This document shows, piece after piece, positions 44,179 to 52,958 of a stretch of 64,000 bases of DNA. A program made the position numbers and the translations under genes. Origin of the DNA: Acidaminococcus massiliensis. Lineage in GTDB: Bacteria; Bacillota; Negativicutes; Acidaminococcales; Acidaminococcaceae. Numbering within the stretch: position 1 is the stretch's first letter; each line of letters opens with the position of its first letter. The DNA lies in contig NZ_LT608315.1 in NCBI RefSeq assembly GCF_900095825.1, forward strand, positions 1,906,712-1,970,711, in the 5' to 3' direction. The notes below the pieces were generated by a model. The model was given only the letters and a program-made list of their open reading frames with translations. It was not told the DNA's origin and did not search any database.

Positions 44179-44550
44179 TCAATGATGGCAGCCGCCTTCG
44201 TGGTGTTCACCATGGTGGCTGCACTGGATGTCTTCCTGGTAGTGGAGGTTGTCCGCTAGGAAATCAGTGACAGCCTGGTCAGCCTGGCCACTGCAGCCTC
44301 CGTAAAAAGCAATGCCCGCGGCTTTTAGGCCTTCCTGGGCTCCGCCGCCGATACCGCCACAGATGACGATTTCCGCTCCCAGCTGCTGGAGCACTCCCAC
44401 CAAGGCTCCATGGCCCTGTCCCTGGGTACTGCGGATTTCAGTTTTCTGCACTTTCCCATCAGCCAGGTCATAGACTTTGAAATATTCGGTCCGGCCGAAA
44501 TGCTGGAAGATTTCCCCATTCTTTGGGTCATAAGTCACTGCAAGTTTCAT
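44179..44550 (-). CDS. NifX/NifB-like dinitrogenase iron-molybdenum cofactor family protein
   Basis: A 123-residue protein of the NifX/VnfY/MTH1175 family (KLAVTYDP start, FGRTEYFKVYD, ICGGIGGGAQEGL). The last 20 residues are rich in histidine and cysteine, suggesting metal binding. No nitrogenase genes are present. It follows cbiO by 48 bases, so it may buffer or deliver nickel or cobalt taken up by the ECF system. Confidence 0.85.
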   Translation of the reverse strand: MKLAVTYDPKNGEIFQHFGRTEYFKVYDLADGKVQKTEIRSTQGQGHGALVGVLQQLGAEIVICGGIGGGAQEGLKAAGIAFYGGCSGQADQAVTDFLADNLHYQEDIQCSHHGEHHEGGCHH

Positions 44551-44598
44551 GTTGTTTCCTCCATATTCTAATAAATTTCCGTCAATTGCGCCATCATT

Positions 44599-45351
44599 TT
44601 AGATTTCCTTCTGCAGCCGCAGAGGGAGTTCCAATCCACAGGATTCCAGCAGAGCCTGGTTGGACAACACCTCATGGGCCGGGCCATCCTCCTGGATCCA
44701 GCCATCGGACAGCAGGATCACCCGGTCGCAGGTATCCCAGATGAAGTCCAGGTCGTGGGAGGCAATGAGCTGGGCACAGGGCAGCCGACGTAGGATTTCC
44801 GTCAGTTTCCGCCGGTTCCGAGGGTCCAGGGCAGCAGAAGGTTCATCCATCAGCAGCAGGTCCGGATCCTGGACCAGGAGCCCAGCAATGGCAGTGAGCT
44901 TTTTCTGTCCCCCAGAAAGCCGATAGATCTGCCGTTGGGCCAATTCTTCCATCCCGACCTTTTCCAGGGCCGCTGCTGTCCGGCCCTCCACTTCTTCCGC
45001 CGGAAGACCGGCATTCCGCAGAGCAAAAGAAACATCGCTTTCCACCGTGGGCATGAACAGCTGGCTTTCGGAATCTTGGAAAACATAGCCTGTTTTCCGG
45101 CGGATGGTTGGAAGATTCTGTGGAGTAAGAGGCAGACCGCCCACAATGAGGGTCCCTTCTTGGAGAGGCAGGAGCCCTACCACCAGCTTCAGCAGGGTGG
45201 ACTTCCCTACCCCGTTGCTGCCGATGAGACCCACCTTTTCCCCGGATTCCAGAGAAAAAGAAAGATCATGGAGTACGGGAACCGGGTCCTGGCCGGGCCG
45301 GAATGCAGGATATTGGAATTGGATATGGGAAAGAGTCAGAATGGCAGACAC
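44599..45351 (-). CDS. cbiO: ECF nickel/cobalt transporter ATPase
   Basis: A 250-residue ABC ATPase: Walker A GSNGVGKST near residue 43, signature LSGGQKK near 143, and Walker B LLLMDEPSAAL. It energises the CbiM-CbiQ transporter. GTG 45351 is chosen over the longer frame because GGGAGG sits 6 bases upstream and the protein then starts SAILTLSHIQFQYP, as ABC ATPases do. Confidence 0.9.
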   Translation of the reverse strand: MSAILTLSHIQFQYPAFRPGQDPVPVLHDLSFSLESGEKVGLIGSNGVGKSTLLKLVVGLLPLQEGTLIVGGLPLTPQNLPTIRRKTGYVFQDSESQLFMPTVESDVSFALRNAGLPAEEVEGRTAAALEKVGMEELAQRQIYRLSGGQKKLTAIAGLLVQDPDLLLMDEPSAALDPRNRRKLTEILRRLPCAQLIASHDLDFIWDTCDRVILLSDGWIQEDGPAHEVLSNQALLESCGLELPLRLQKEI

Positions 45352-45380
45352 AGGAACCTCCCTGATGCGTCCAAATGGCA

Positions 45381-46166
45381 TCAAATATGAAAGAAGTACA
45401 GCCCGAAACGGCAGAATAGGCACCAAGCTAGGGTACTGCTGAGCAGCAGCAAGTCCCCTTTCAGGGATCCAGCGTTTTTCTGTTCTGGGAAACGGCCCTG
45501 GAAGCCCCGGAGCTTCATGCTTTCATAAACCAGCTGGGCCCGTTCCAGGCTCCGGAGGAACAGCAGCCCCAGGAGACTGCCGCTGATCTTCCATGGGATT
45601 CCCCGGCTTTCCGGAGCCCGGAGCCGATAGGCAGACGCCATCCGGGTTCCTTCCTGGAGCAGCAGCACCAGATACCGCCAGGTCAGCAGCAGGGAAATGA
45701 CCAACACCTGAGGCAAGGGCAGCTTCTGGAGGGCACAGGCCAGCTTTTCCAGAGAGGTGGTGGCCAGGAGCAGGTATGCGCCCAACACGCAGCCCGTGGC
45801 CTTCAGCAAGAGGAGGAGCAGCACCCCGATTCCTCCCGGAATCTGTACAGGCCCTAGAGAAACAGGCATTCCTTGAAACCAGAACAGATTCACCAGGCCG
45901 ATGCTGCCCACCATTCCCAGTACCGGACCCAGCTGGCGCAGCGGATGCTTCCAGGATAAACGGCCCAGCCGGTACCAGACCGGAAGCACCCAAAGCAGCA
46001 AAAGAGCATTGGTAAGCTTTTCCGGGCCCAAAGAAGCCAGGGCTGCCAAAAAGATGAATAAAGAACCCAGCTTGGCCAGGGGAGAAAGCCGGGTGAGTAC
46101 TGTATCCTCCCCTGCCAGATCATCCAACAGATGGATGGTTTCAATGGCGTTCTTGAGAGACTTCAT
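45381..46166 (-). CDS. cbiQ: ECF nickel/cobalt transporter transmembrane T component
   Basis: The 261-residue protein of the CbiQ/EcfT family has about five helices and the coupling-helix motifs ASAYRLRAPES and YESMKLRGF (the two Ala-Arg-Gly-type boxes) that contact the ATPase. It overlaps the cbiM gene by 26 bases. Confidence 0.88.
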   Translation of the reverse strand: MKSLKNAIETIHLLDDLAGEDTVLTRLSPLAKLGSLFIFLAALASLGPEKLTNALLLLWVLPVWYRLGRLSWKHPLRQLGPVLGMVGSIGLVNLFWFQGMPVSLGPVQIPGGIGVLLLLLLKATGCVLGAYLLLATTSLEKLACALQKLPLPQVLVISLLLTWRYLVLLLQEGTRMASAYRLRAPESRGIPWKISGSLLGLLFLRSLERAQLVYESMKLRGFQGRFPEQKNAGSLKGDLLLLSSTLAWCLFCRFGLYFFHI

Positions 46167-47160
46167 GATGCCCTGTCTTCCGCAAATTCCGGCCCAGGAA
46201 CCAGATGATGCCGAAAATCAGCAGGCTCCCCATGATCCCGGACAGGGCCGTCCCCAAAGGCCCTTCCAGCCCCGGTATCTGATATTCTGAGAACCAAGCC
46301 GTCAGTTCCTGGATCCGGGCTGCTGCACCGTAAATCCCCTGCTCCGAGCCTTCCAATTCCGTACGGCCGGTGAGCCGGGCAATGGACCATTCCAGTCCGT
46401 CTGGATTTTCGGAAGCCAGCAGAGATAGCCCTCCGCCGACTGCAAGAGACAGGCCCCCCAAGGCGCCCAGCAGTTTCTTCCGGCTCCAAGTCCCTTTCCG
46501 TACGGCCGACCCAGACAGAACGGGCTGACGCAGGAGCTCCGGGCGGTTTTCATATACAAAGCCCAGTACTGCAGCGGTGATCAGGCCTTCCCCCAGGCCG
46601 ATGGCCAGATGGATGGGCTGCATCAGCAGCAGGAATGCAGTAAAAGGCAGTTCCGTGATCCCCGAGAGAAAGGTCTCGCCTGCAACGGAAAAGGCCCCCA
46701 GCTGAAGGGTCAGCACACTGCCGCTCACACTGGCTGCTGCAATGGTCTTTTGGGTCAGTCCTTGCCGGGTCAAAAGGGGCCACAGGATCCCGCCGCCTAT
46801 AAAGCAGCCGTAAAAAGCCATATTCCATACATTGGCTCCCAGGGCCAGCAGGCCCCCGTCCCCAAAGACCAGGCACTGGAGGGTCAAGATGCCGATCATG
46901 GTCAGGAAGCCGGCATAAGGCCCCACCACGGCAGAAAGGAGCATGCCGCCGCAGAGATGACCGGAGGAACCGGTGCCGGGAATGGCAAAATTGATCATTT
47001 GGGCAGCAAAGACAAAAGCCCCCAAGACCCCCATTTCCGGAACGATGCCTTCCTGGTTTTCTTGCTTAACCTTGCGGGCTGCATACCAGGCTGCCGCGCC
47101 GGAAAGGGCATACATAGTCCCTGCTATACCGGGAGACAGCAGAGCGTCCGCCATATGCAT
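46141..47160 (-). CDS. Fused CbiM-CbiN (NikMN-like) nickel/cobalt ECF substrate-binding protein
   Basis: A 339-residue fusion. The first 205 residues are CbiM: the N-terminus MHMADALLSPGIAG supplies the metal-binding His2 region, then GTGSSGHLCGGMLL. The C-terminal part carries the PDGLE signature (NPDGLEWSIARLTG near residue 247) of the CbiN/NikN accessory subunit and a final membrane helix. The neighbouring larC, larB and larE genes favour nickel as the substrate, as in the lar operon of Lactobacillus plantarum. Confidence 0.88.
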   Translation of the reverse strand: MHMADALLSPGIAGTMYALSGAAAWYAARKVKQENQEGIVPEMGVLGAFVFAAQMINFAIPGTGSSGHLCGGMLLSAVVGPYAGFLTMIGILTLQCLVFGDGGLLALGANVWNMAFYGCFIGGGILWPLLTRQGLTQKTIAAASVSGSVLTLQLGAFSVAGETFLSGITELPFTAFLLLMQPIHLAIGLGEGLITAAVLGFVYENRPELLRQPVLSGSAVRKGTWSRKKLLGALGGLSLAVGGGLSLLASENPDGLEWSIARLTGRTELEGSEQGIYGAAARIQELTAWFSEYQIPGLEGPLGTALSGIMGSLLIFGIIWFLGRNLRKTGHHEVSQERH

Positions 47161-47163
47161 AAG

Positions 47164-48561
47164 TCATTCCTCCTTTTTCGGGGCAGGAGCCAGTTCTCCC
47201 AGCACCTGCTGCCAGATGGCCTGATAACTGCGGCCGGTGCTGCGGCACAGGGCTGCGATGCCGGCATATTCGGGGTAGAGCCGGGTTTCTGTTTCTCCCG
47301 TCATTTTTCCTTCGGCATCCAAAGCCGGCACCTGGACCGCTTTTACCGCCACCGGTCCCAGAGAAGTTTCTGCTACCTGTTCCTTCCGCTTCAGGATGCT
47401 CCGTGCCATCCGGCTCCGGCGGATGCCGATGGTGGTGGTTTCCGCAAAGAGCAGGGCTTCCAGAGCCTGCCGTTCCGGCTCCTTGCACAGCACTGTCACC
47501 AGCCATCCCGGCCGGTTCTTCTTCATATACACCGGAGCATACTGCACATCTCTTGCCCCGGCGGCCAAGAGATGTTCCAGCACATGGCCCAGGGCTTCCC
47601 CCGTACAGTCGTCCAGGTCGGTCTCCAATTTCCAGATGGTATCTTCCTCCCAAGGGGCCGGAACTGCTTCTTCCGGTACTTCCAGGACCATAGCCCGAAG
47701 CAGGCTGGGCATGGCCTGTTCCCGTTTCCCGGCACCCAAGCCCACCTTGGCCACCGTAAAGGTATCCGGCAGCTGGCTCCGGGTGCGGAGGGCAGCTGCA
47801 ATGGCGGCTCCGGTGGGAGTCACATATTCTCCGGCAAAGGGCATGATGTGGAGAGGCAGATGGTGGGCAGCGGCGATGTTGGCCACTGCTGGAACCGGGA
47901 TGGGCAGGATGCCATGGGCACAGCGGACGCTTCCGGTCCCTTCATTCAGCACCGGGATCACCACCTCCCGGATCCCCAGGTTGTCCAGGCACACCGCCAC
48001 CGCCGCAATGTCCACAATGGAATCCACCGCTCCCACTTCGTGGAAATGGACTTCTTCCAGGGTGGTGCCATGGGCTTTGGCTTCCGCTTCTCCCAGGATG
48101 GTGAAGATCTTCACCGCCAGGGCATGGGCCCCTTCCGTCAGGTCCCCCTGGGCCAGGATGTCCAGTACTTCCTTGAGGCCCCGATGTGCATGATGGTGAT
48201 GATGGGTATGGGTTTCGGCGCCAGCCTCCTGGTGTTCATGTTCATGGTCATGGTGATGGACATGGTGCCCGTGCTGGTGGCCCTCCCCTTCCGGGATTTC
48301 TGCCTGGTTTTTGGCAAACCCGTAGAGATAATCCATATCATGGTCATGGTTCTCGTGTTCTGCATCCAGTTTCACCAGGAAATCACAGCAGTCCAGCCCA
48401 GCCTTCTTCACCCGGCTGATTTCCACCGTATACCCGGTCAGAGGCAGGGAAGCAAGGGCCTTCCGGAGCACCTGTTGGTCTGCCCCCAGATCCAGCAGGG
48501 CCCCTACGGTCATGTCCCCGCTGATGCCGCTTTTACATTCCAGATAAAGCAGTTTATCCAT
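47164..48561 (-). CDS. larC: Nickel-pincer cofactor cyclometallase LarC
   Basis: The 465-residue protein inserts nickel into the pincer nucleotide. The family start YLECKSGISGDMTVGALLDLG is visible (residues 6-26 region), with a histidine-rich stretch at about residues 85-130 (GHQHGHHVHHHDHEHEHQ) that could store nickel. In L. plantarum larC is split and joined by a frameshift; here it is one open frame. It overlaps larB by 8 bases and lies 3 bases from the transporter gene. Confidence 0.93.
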   Translation of the reverse strand: MDKLLYLECKSGISGDMTVGALLDLGADQQVLRKALASLPLTGYTVEISRVKKAGLDCCDFLVKLDAEHENHDHDMDYLYGFAKNQAEIPEGEGHQHGHHVHHHDHEHEHQEAGAETHTHHHHHAHRGLKEVLDILAQGDLTEGAHALAVKIFTILGEAEAKAHGTTLEEVHFHEVGAVDSIVDIAAVAVCLDNLGIREVVIPVLNEGTGSVRCAHGILPIPVPAVANIAAAHHLPLHIMPFAGEYVTPTGAAIAAALRTRSQLPDTFTVAKVGLGAGKREQAMPSLLRAMVLEVPEEAVPAPWEEDTIWKLETDLDDCTGEALGHVLEHLLAAGARDVQYAPVYMKKNRPGWLVTVLCKEPERQALEALLFAETTTIGIRRSRMARSILKRKEQVAETSLGPVAVKAVQVPALDAEGKMTGETETRLYPEYAGIAALCRSTGRSYQAIWQQVLGELAPAPKKEE

Positions 48562-49318
48562 GATTTCCCGTTTCCTTTCTGCAGGCCAGCCGGTTGATCT
48601 GGGTGGCCAGATAGCCGGCTCCGTAGCCGTTGTCGATGTTTACCACCGCAATGCCGTTGGCACAGCTGTTGAGCATGGTGAGGAGAGCCGAAATACCCTG
48701 GAGGCTGGCCCCGTACCCGATGGAAGTGGGCACGGCGATCACCGGGTTGCTTACCAGGCCTCCCAATACGCTGGGCAGAGCCCCTTCCATGCCGGCCACC
48801 GCAATGACGCAGTTGGCTTCCTGGATGGGGTCCAGATTGGCCAAAAGCCGGTGGAGGCCGCTGACCCCCACATCGTAGACCCGGTCCACTTTACTTCCGA
48901 AAAATTCCGCCGTCTGGGCCGCCTCTTCCGCCACGGGGATATCTGCCGTCCCCGCCGTGCATACGGCCACGGAACCTTGGAGCCCCACCGGTTTCCGGAT
49001 CACCTTCACCAGTTTGGCTAGCGGATCATACACTGCATCCGGGCACAGAGACCGGATTAGATCGAATTGCTCCCGGCTGGCCCGGGTCCCCAGCACATTG
49101 CCCTCGTCTTCTGCCAGCTTCTGGAAGATCTGTTTCAGATGGGCATCGCTTTTACCGCTGCAGAACACCACTTCCCCGAAGCCGGTGCGGATTTTCCGAT
49201 GGGTATCCAATTTGGCGAACCCCAGGTCTTCAAAAGGCTTCTGCCGGAAGAATTTTTCCGCGGCTTCCACAGAGATCTCTCCATTCCGGACTTTTTCCAG
49301 GATTTCCTTCGTTTCCAT
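48554..49318 (-). CDS. larB: Nickel-pincer cofactor carboxylase/hydrolase LarB
   Basis: The 254-residue protein has a PurE-like C-terminal domain (VAGMEGALPSVLGGLV near residue 175 and ATSIGYG-like PTSIGYGAS). LarB carboxylates nicotinic acid adenine dinucleotide and hydrolyses its phosphoanhydride, the first step of pincer synthesis. It is 2 bases from larE. Confidence 0.93.
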   Translation of the reverse strand: METKEILEKVRNGEISVEAAEKFFRQKPFEDLGFAKLDTHRKIRTGFGEVVFCSGKSDAHLKQIFQKLAEDEGNVLGTRASREQFDLIRSLCPDAVYDPLAKLVKVIRKPVGLQGSVAVCTAGTADIPVAEEAAQTAEFFGSKVDRVYDVGVSGLHRLLANLDPIQEANCVIAVAGMEGALPSVLGGLVSNPVIAVPTSIGYGASLQGISALLTMLNSCANGIAVVNIDNGYGAGYLATQINRLACRKETGNHG

Positions 49319-49320
49319 GG

Positions 49321-50148
49321 TCAGTCCTTCTTTTCCGGGGGCAGGGTTTCATTCATGCTTCCAGTCCGATAGCCCAAAAGATCCAAGGTCACATAGGTGA
49401 ACCCGTATCCCTTCAGCTTTTCCGCGATTTCCAGCCGGTGGTCCAGCACCTGTTGGAGTTCGTCGGGCAGCACTTCGATCCGGGCCAGGTTCCCGCCGTG
49501 GATCCGTACCCGGAGCTGATGGAATCCCATGTCCAGCAGCAGTTGTTCCGCCTTGTCCACCATGCCCAGCCGTTTGGGGGTGATCTCTTCCCCATAGACG
49601 AACCGGGAAGACAGACAGGCGAAAGACTGCTTGTTCCAGGTGGGAAGCCCCAATTTCTTGGAATAGGCCCGGATTTCCTTTTTATACAGGCAGGCCTGCC
49701 GGAGGGGGCTGGCAATCTTCAGTTCCGCAATGGCCTGGAGCCCGGGACGGTAATCCCCTTCGTCATCCAGGTTGGAGCCTTCCGCCACGGCCGCCAGATT
49801 GTTTTCTTTGGCCACCTCCAGGATCTTTTCGAACAGTTCGTGTTTGCACAGATAGCACCGGTTGGTGGGGTTGTGGGAAAAGCCCGGGATGGACAGTTCT
49901 TCCGAATCCACCACCAGGTGGCGGATGCCCTCTTTGGCGCAAAAGGCTTTGGCTTCCTGCAGTTCCCGTTCCGGAAAGGAGCAGGACCGGGCGGTGACTG
50001 CCAGCACCTTATCCCCCAGGGTATCGTGGGCCACTTTCAGGAGAAAAGTGGAATCCACCCCGCCGGAAAAAGCCACGGCCACACTGCCCAGCTGGCGGAG
50101 GATACTCTGGAGTTTTTCCAGTTTATTTCTGTTTACAGATTCTTCCAT
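49321..50148 (-). CDS. larE: ATP-dependent sacrificial sulfur transferase LarE
   Basis: The 275-residue PP-loop ATPase has FSGGVDSTFLL at residues 27-37. Cys178 in FACLSSRFVYG matches the position of the single sacrificial cysteine of L. plantarum LarE, which gives its sulfur to the pincer. Two further cysteines lie in RCYLCKHELF (98 and 101). It is the first gene of the lar-cbi row. Confidence 0.92.
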   Translation of the reverse strand: MEESVNRNKLEKLQSILRQLGSVAVAFSGGVDSTFLLKVAHDTLGDKVLAVTARSCSFPERELQEAKAFCAKEGIRHLVVDSEELSIPGFSHNPTNRCYLCKHELFEKILEVAKENNLAAVAEGSNLDDEGDYRPGLQAIAELKIASPLRQACLYKKEIRAYSKKLGLPTWNKQSFACLSSRFVYGEEITPKRLGMVDKAEQLLLDMGFHQLRVRIHGGNLARIEVLPDELQQVLDHRLEIAEKLKGYGFTYVTLDLLGYRTGSMNETLPPEKKD

Positions 50149-50187
50149 GAAATGGTTTCCTTTCTTGTAGGGTTTCTTTCATCTTAT

Positions 50188-50221
50188 AGAAATAGAGTCT
50201 TGAAAGGAAGACTCTATTTCT
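50188..50221. other. Perfect 14-bp hairpin in the larE leader
   Basis: AGAAATAGAGTCTT pairs with AAGACTCTATTTCT around a six-base loop. It lies between the larE promoter and its start codon. No clear T run follows on the minus strand, so it may regulate larE or weakly end tatC transcription. Confidence 0.6.
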
Positions 50222-50272
50222 TAGACATTTTATGAAATTTTCTTAGGAGCCTGTGCTCCGTCCTTTTTCTTT

Positions 50273-50281
50273 ATTATACCA
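50273..50281 (-). promoter_or_regulatory. Extended -10 promoter of the lar-cbi row
   Basis: TGGTATAAT on the minus strand. The transcript would start near 50266 with a leader of about 118 bases that holds GGAGC-ACAG-GCTCC (50246-50259) and the 14-bp hairpin. Confidence 0.55.
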
Positions 50282-50307
50282 TGGATGGCCAGAATGGGAC
50301 AGGATTC

Positions 50308-50991
50308 CTACCGTTTCAGCAGCACCCTGATCAGTACCAGGCTGATTTCATATAATAGAATCAGGGGAATGGCCAAAAGGGTCTGAGATACCATGTCCGT
50401 GGTGGGGGTGATGATGGCCGCTACCACAAAGGCCAGCACGATTACATACCGCCGGGCCTTTTTCAGCCGTTCCGAAGTCACCAGGCCCATTTTGGCCAAA
50501 AGCAGCAGCACCAGGGGCAGATTGAAGAAAAGCCCCACCGGCAGCACCATCAGCACCACAAAATCCAGATAGGCCTCCAGAGACCACAGGGGCTGCACCG
50601 CGCCGGAGCTGAAACTGCGGAGGAAAAACAGCCCCTGGGGCAGGATCAGTCCATAGGAAAAAGCCAACCCGGCCAGGAACAGAAGGACGGAAGAAGGGAC
50701 GAACAGCAAGAGAGCCCGTTTTTCCCGTTTCGTGAAAGCCGGCACCAGGAAGGCCCAGAATTCCCAGGCCAAAAGAGGAGAAGCCAGGATGGCCCCGCTC
50801 CAAAGGGCGATCTTCACGTAAATCATGAAGGCTTCTGCCGGCTTCATCACATACAGCTGGGGCACCGGAGCCGTGAGGAAGGCCACGATCCGGTCGATCT
50901 GCCAGAAGCTGAGGGCCCCTCCCACAGCCAGTCCCATAAGACAGCGGATCAGCCGGGTGCGGAGTTCTCCCAAATGTTCAGTGAAGGTCAT
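50308..50991 (-). CDS. tatC: Sec-independent protein translocase TatC
   Basis: The 227-residue protein has six membrane helices and the TatC N-terminus (TFTEHLGELRTRLIRCL, residues 2-18), where the conserved glutamate contacts the twin-arginine signal. It overlaps the tatA gene by four bases. Full length for the family. Confidence 0.93.
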   Translation of the reverse strand: MTFTEHLGELRTRLIRCLMGLAVGGALSFWQIDRIVAFLTAPVPQLYVMKPAEAFMIYVKIALWSGAILASPLLAWEFWAFLVPAFTKREKRALLLFVPSSVLLFLAGLAFSYGLILPQGLFFLRSFSSGAVQPLWSLEAYLDFVVLMVLPVGLFFNLPLVLLLLAKMGLVTSERLKKARRYVIVLAFVVAAIITPTTDMVSQTLLAIPLILLYEISLVLIRVLLKR

Positions 50992-51212
50992 GCTTTGGGG
51001 GCCGCACTCCCCGTCTGTCCGTTTTTTTCCGGTTCCTGCGTTTCTTTTTTGGTTTCCGCTGGTTCAATGGTTTCCACCGCGTTCACTGCATCCTTGAATT
51101 CCCGCATGCTCTTGCCTAAAGCGGCCCCGATGGAGGGCAGCTTCCCCGGACCAAAGACCACCAGGGCGATCACCAAGATCAGCAGCAGTTCCGGTACACC
51201 CAGTCCAAACAT
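50988..51212 (-). CDS. tatA: Twin-arginine translocase subunit TatA/E
   Basis: The 74-residue protein has one N-terminal membrane helix (residues 5-20), the FGPGKLP hinge, and an amphipathic helix, then an acidic tail. It forms the pore of the Tat system with TatC. It lies just downstream of a Tat-signal protein gene. Confidence 0.92.
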   Translation of the reverse strand: MFGLGVPELLLILVIALVVFGPGKLPSIGAALGKSMREFKDAVNAVETIEPAETKKETQEPEKNGQTGSAAPKA

Positions 51213-51224
51213 GTCTCCCCCTCC

Positions 51225-52271
51225 TTAGTCAATGGAAATCAGTTCGTATTTGTCGTTGCCCATCTTCAGGTCCCGCATGGCCTGGAGCTGGTGGAGCCCA
51301 TGACGGGATTCGATCCGTTCGATGAGATCCTTCTTGTCGTCGTTTTTCCGGCCATAGACCAGATCCACACTGGCCTGGTCCACCGCCAGGATATCCGTAG
51401 AAGCCAGCATCCCCAGATCGGCGATCTTGGGTTCGGCTGCCGAAGTCCCGGCACAGTCGCAGTCTACGGACATCCGGCGCAGCACATTCAGGAAGACGAT
51501 GTGCTTCCCGAAATAGTCCACCGTGGCCTTCCCGGAATCCGCCATCAGTTCCATGAAAGTATCCTGCATAGGCATTTTCCCCCAGGCTTCTCCCGCAGGA
51601 GGCATGGGACCGGTGGTATAGCCGTGGACCTGACGCTTCCCATGCTGGCCGGAGGCACAGCCAATGGCGATGTTCTTCAGGGATCCCCCGTATCCCCCCA
51701 TGGTGTGCCCTTTGAAATGGGTCAGTACCACCATGGAATCGTAGTTGATGATGTGGCCCCCCATGGCCACTTCCTTTAGGTGTTTGCCGCCCCGTACCGG
51801 CAGATTCACATCTCCCTCTTCATCCATGATGTCCACCGGACAGAAGTCCCAGCCGTTGACCTTCAGGGTTTCCCGGTGGGATTCGGTGGTGTACCGGTCG
51901 CCCGAGTACAAGGTATTGGTTTCTACGATGTTGCTGTTGGGAATGTGCTGGATCAGGGCCTTCACCATATCCCTCGGCAGGATATTGGGGCCATGTTTTT
52001 CACCGGTATGGAGTTTCACAGCCACTTTTCCGTAGATCCCTTCGCTGATTCTGTCATACAGGGCAATGAGATGGGCCGCATCAATGTGTTTGGTGTAATA
52101 CACTTTGGCCCGGGAGCCTTCTCCGTCCGCCGCTTTTTTGCCGGTTTCGTCTTCAGACCCCACCACAGGAGCCTGAGCCATCACTTTGGGCAGACCGCTT
52201 TTGGCCAAAAAGGCGCCGGCCGCCACTCCGCCCATGACTTTCAAAAAATCCCGTCTGGATATATCTTTCAT
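51225..52271 (-). CDS. Tat-exported DUF362 protein
   Basis: The 348-residue protein has a twin-arginine signal (SRRDFLK at residues 5-11), a hydrophobic stretch and a likely cleavage site near Ala33. The rest matches DUF362 (KLHTGEKHGPNILP, THFKGHTMGGYGGSLKNIAIGCASG). No CxxC-type ferredoxin motif is visible, unlike some DUF362 members. Tat export implies folding, often around a cofactor, before transport. It heads an operon with tatA and tatC, so the translocase may be dedicated to it. The activity is unknown; see findings for a possible nickel-pincer link. Confidence 0.85.
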   Translation of the reverse strand: MKDISRRDFLKVMGGVAAGAFLAKSGLPKVMAQAPVVGSEDETGKKAADGEGSRAKVYYTKHIDAAHLIALYDRISEGIYGKVAVKLHTGEKHGPNILPRDMVKALIQHIPNSNIVETNTLYSGDRYTTESHRETLKVNGWDFCPVDIMDEEGDVNLPVRGGKHLKEVAMGGHIINYDSMVVLTHFKGHTMGGYGGSLKNIAIGCASGQHGKRQVHGYTTGPMPPAGEAWGKMPMQDTFMELMADSGKATVDYFGKHIVFLNVLRRMSVDCDCAGTSAAEPKIADLGMLASTDILAVDQASVDLVYGRKNDDKKDLIERIESRHGLHQLQAMRDLKMGNDKYELISID

Positions 52272-52304
52272 ACCAATCCCTCCTGTTATCTTTCTTCAAA
52301 CTTT

Positions 52305-52335
52305 GTTATACAACCAGCAGTCCACTGTCGGTCAA
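52305..52335 (-). promoter_or_regulatory. Possible promoter of the DUF362-tatA-tatC operon
   Basis: TTGACC and TATAAC on the minus strand are spaced by 19 bases (or 17 to the overlapping TGTATA). Confidence 0.4.
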
Positions 52336-52505
52336 GGAAAATCAACCCCAGCAGGCCAAGACATTCCAGCCTGCTTTCTTGCAGTATAACAGGAATGGAT
52401 TGATATGAAAAATGCTTAGATTACATACACCGTCATACAAATTTTATATGTTGGGAGAAAGAGGAAGCAGCGCATCAAAAAAAGAGATATCCCCTGCTGA
52501 CCTAT

Positions 52506-52558
52506 AACAAAAGGGCTGTTCCACGTGTCTTGTTTTCACACGTGGAACAGCCCTTTAA
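52506..52558 (-). terminator. tmRNA terminator
   Basis: A perfect 19-bp stem (AAAGGGCTGTTCCACGTGT and its complement, 52510-52528 and 52538-52556) with a nine-base loop. It is followed on the minus strand by TTGTTATA. The 200 bases on its left, up to the DUF362 promoter, contain nothing else I can name. Confidence 0.8.
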
Positions 52559-52589
52559 CCGTGTCTCCACACGAACATATGTTCAAGGC

Positions 52590-52938
52590 TGGTGGAGATG
52601 AGGGGAGTCGAACCCCTGTCCGAAAGCATTGCCATGCGAACTTCTCCGAGCGCAGACTGCATATTTTATTTCGCAGCTCCCTTGCCTGCAGACGGGCCAG
52701 GAAACGTGCTATCTCGATGGGTTTCCCTGCCTTCCTCCGAGAATTGGAAGACAAGTATCCTGCAAGTGTCGTCTATTCTTCTTCAGCAGGAATGAAGAGG
52801 AAAGACGTTAGCAATTTAAGCTGCTAAAGCGTAAGAATCGTCTGCGTTTATAACGCGTTTCCACCGTTTAATGGGGTTGGCGGGATCCCAGCTCGCTTAT
52901 CGCACACCATCTACCCCCGTCGAAACCGGTACATCCCC
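52590..52938 (-). ncRNA. ssrA: Transfer-messenger RNA (tmRNA)
   Basis: The 349-nt RNA has tRNA-like ends: 5' GGGGATG pairs with CATCTCC before an encoded ACCA tail, and the T arm (GGGTTCGACTCCC) is intact. The tag frame at 52816-52845 reads ADDSYALAA followed by a stop, with the usual YALAA degradation tail. It rescues stalled ribosomes. Confidence 0.93.
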
Positions 52939-52958
52939 GGGTTTGATGTGTACATCGT

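Noticed and set aside
44179..44550. Evidence for nitrogen fixation from the NifX-like protein
   Set aside because: The family is broad and no nif genes occur; the nickel/cobalt context is a better guide.
46609..48597. A 662-codon open frame on the plus strand
   Set aside because: It is the shadow of cbiMN and larC, both of which have clear family motifs; its composition is typical of antisense translation.
50149..50281. NiCo or cobalamin riboswitch ahead of larE
   Set aside because: Hairpins are present but I cannot match the conserved cores of either class, so no riboswitch is called.
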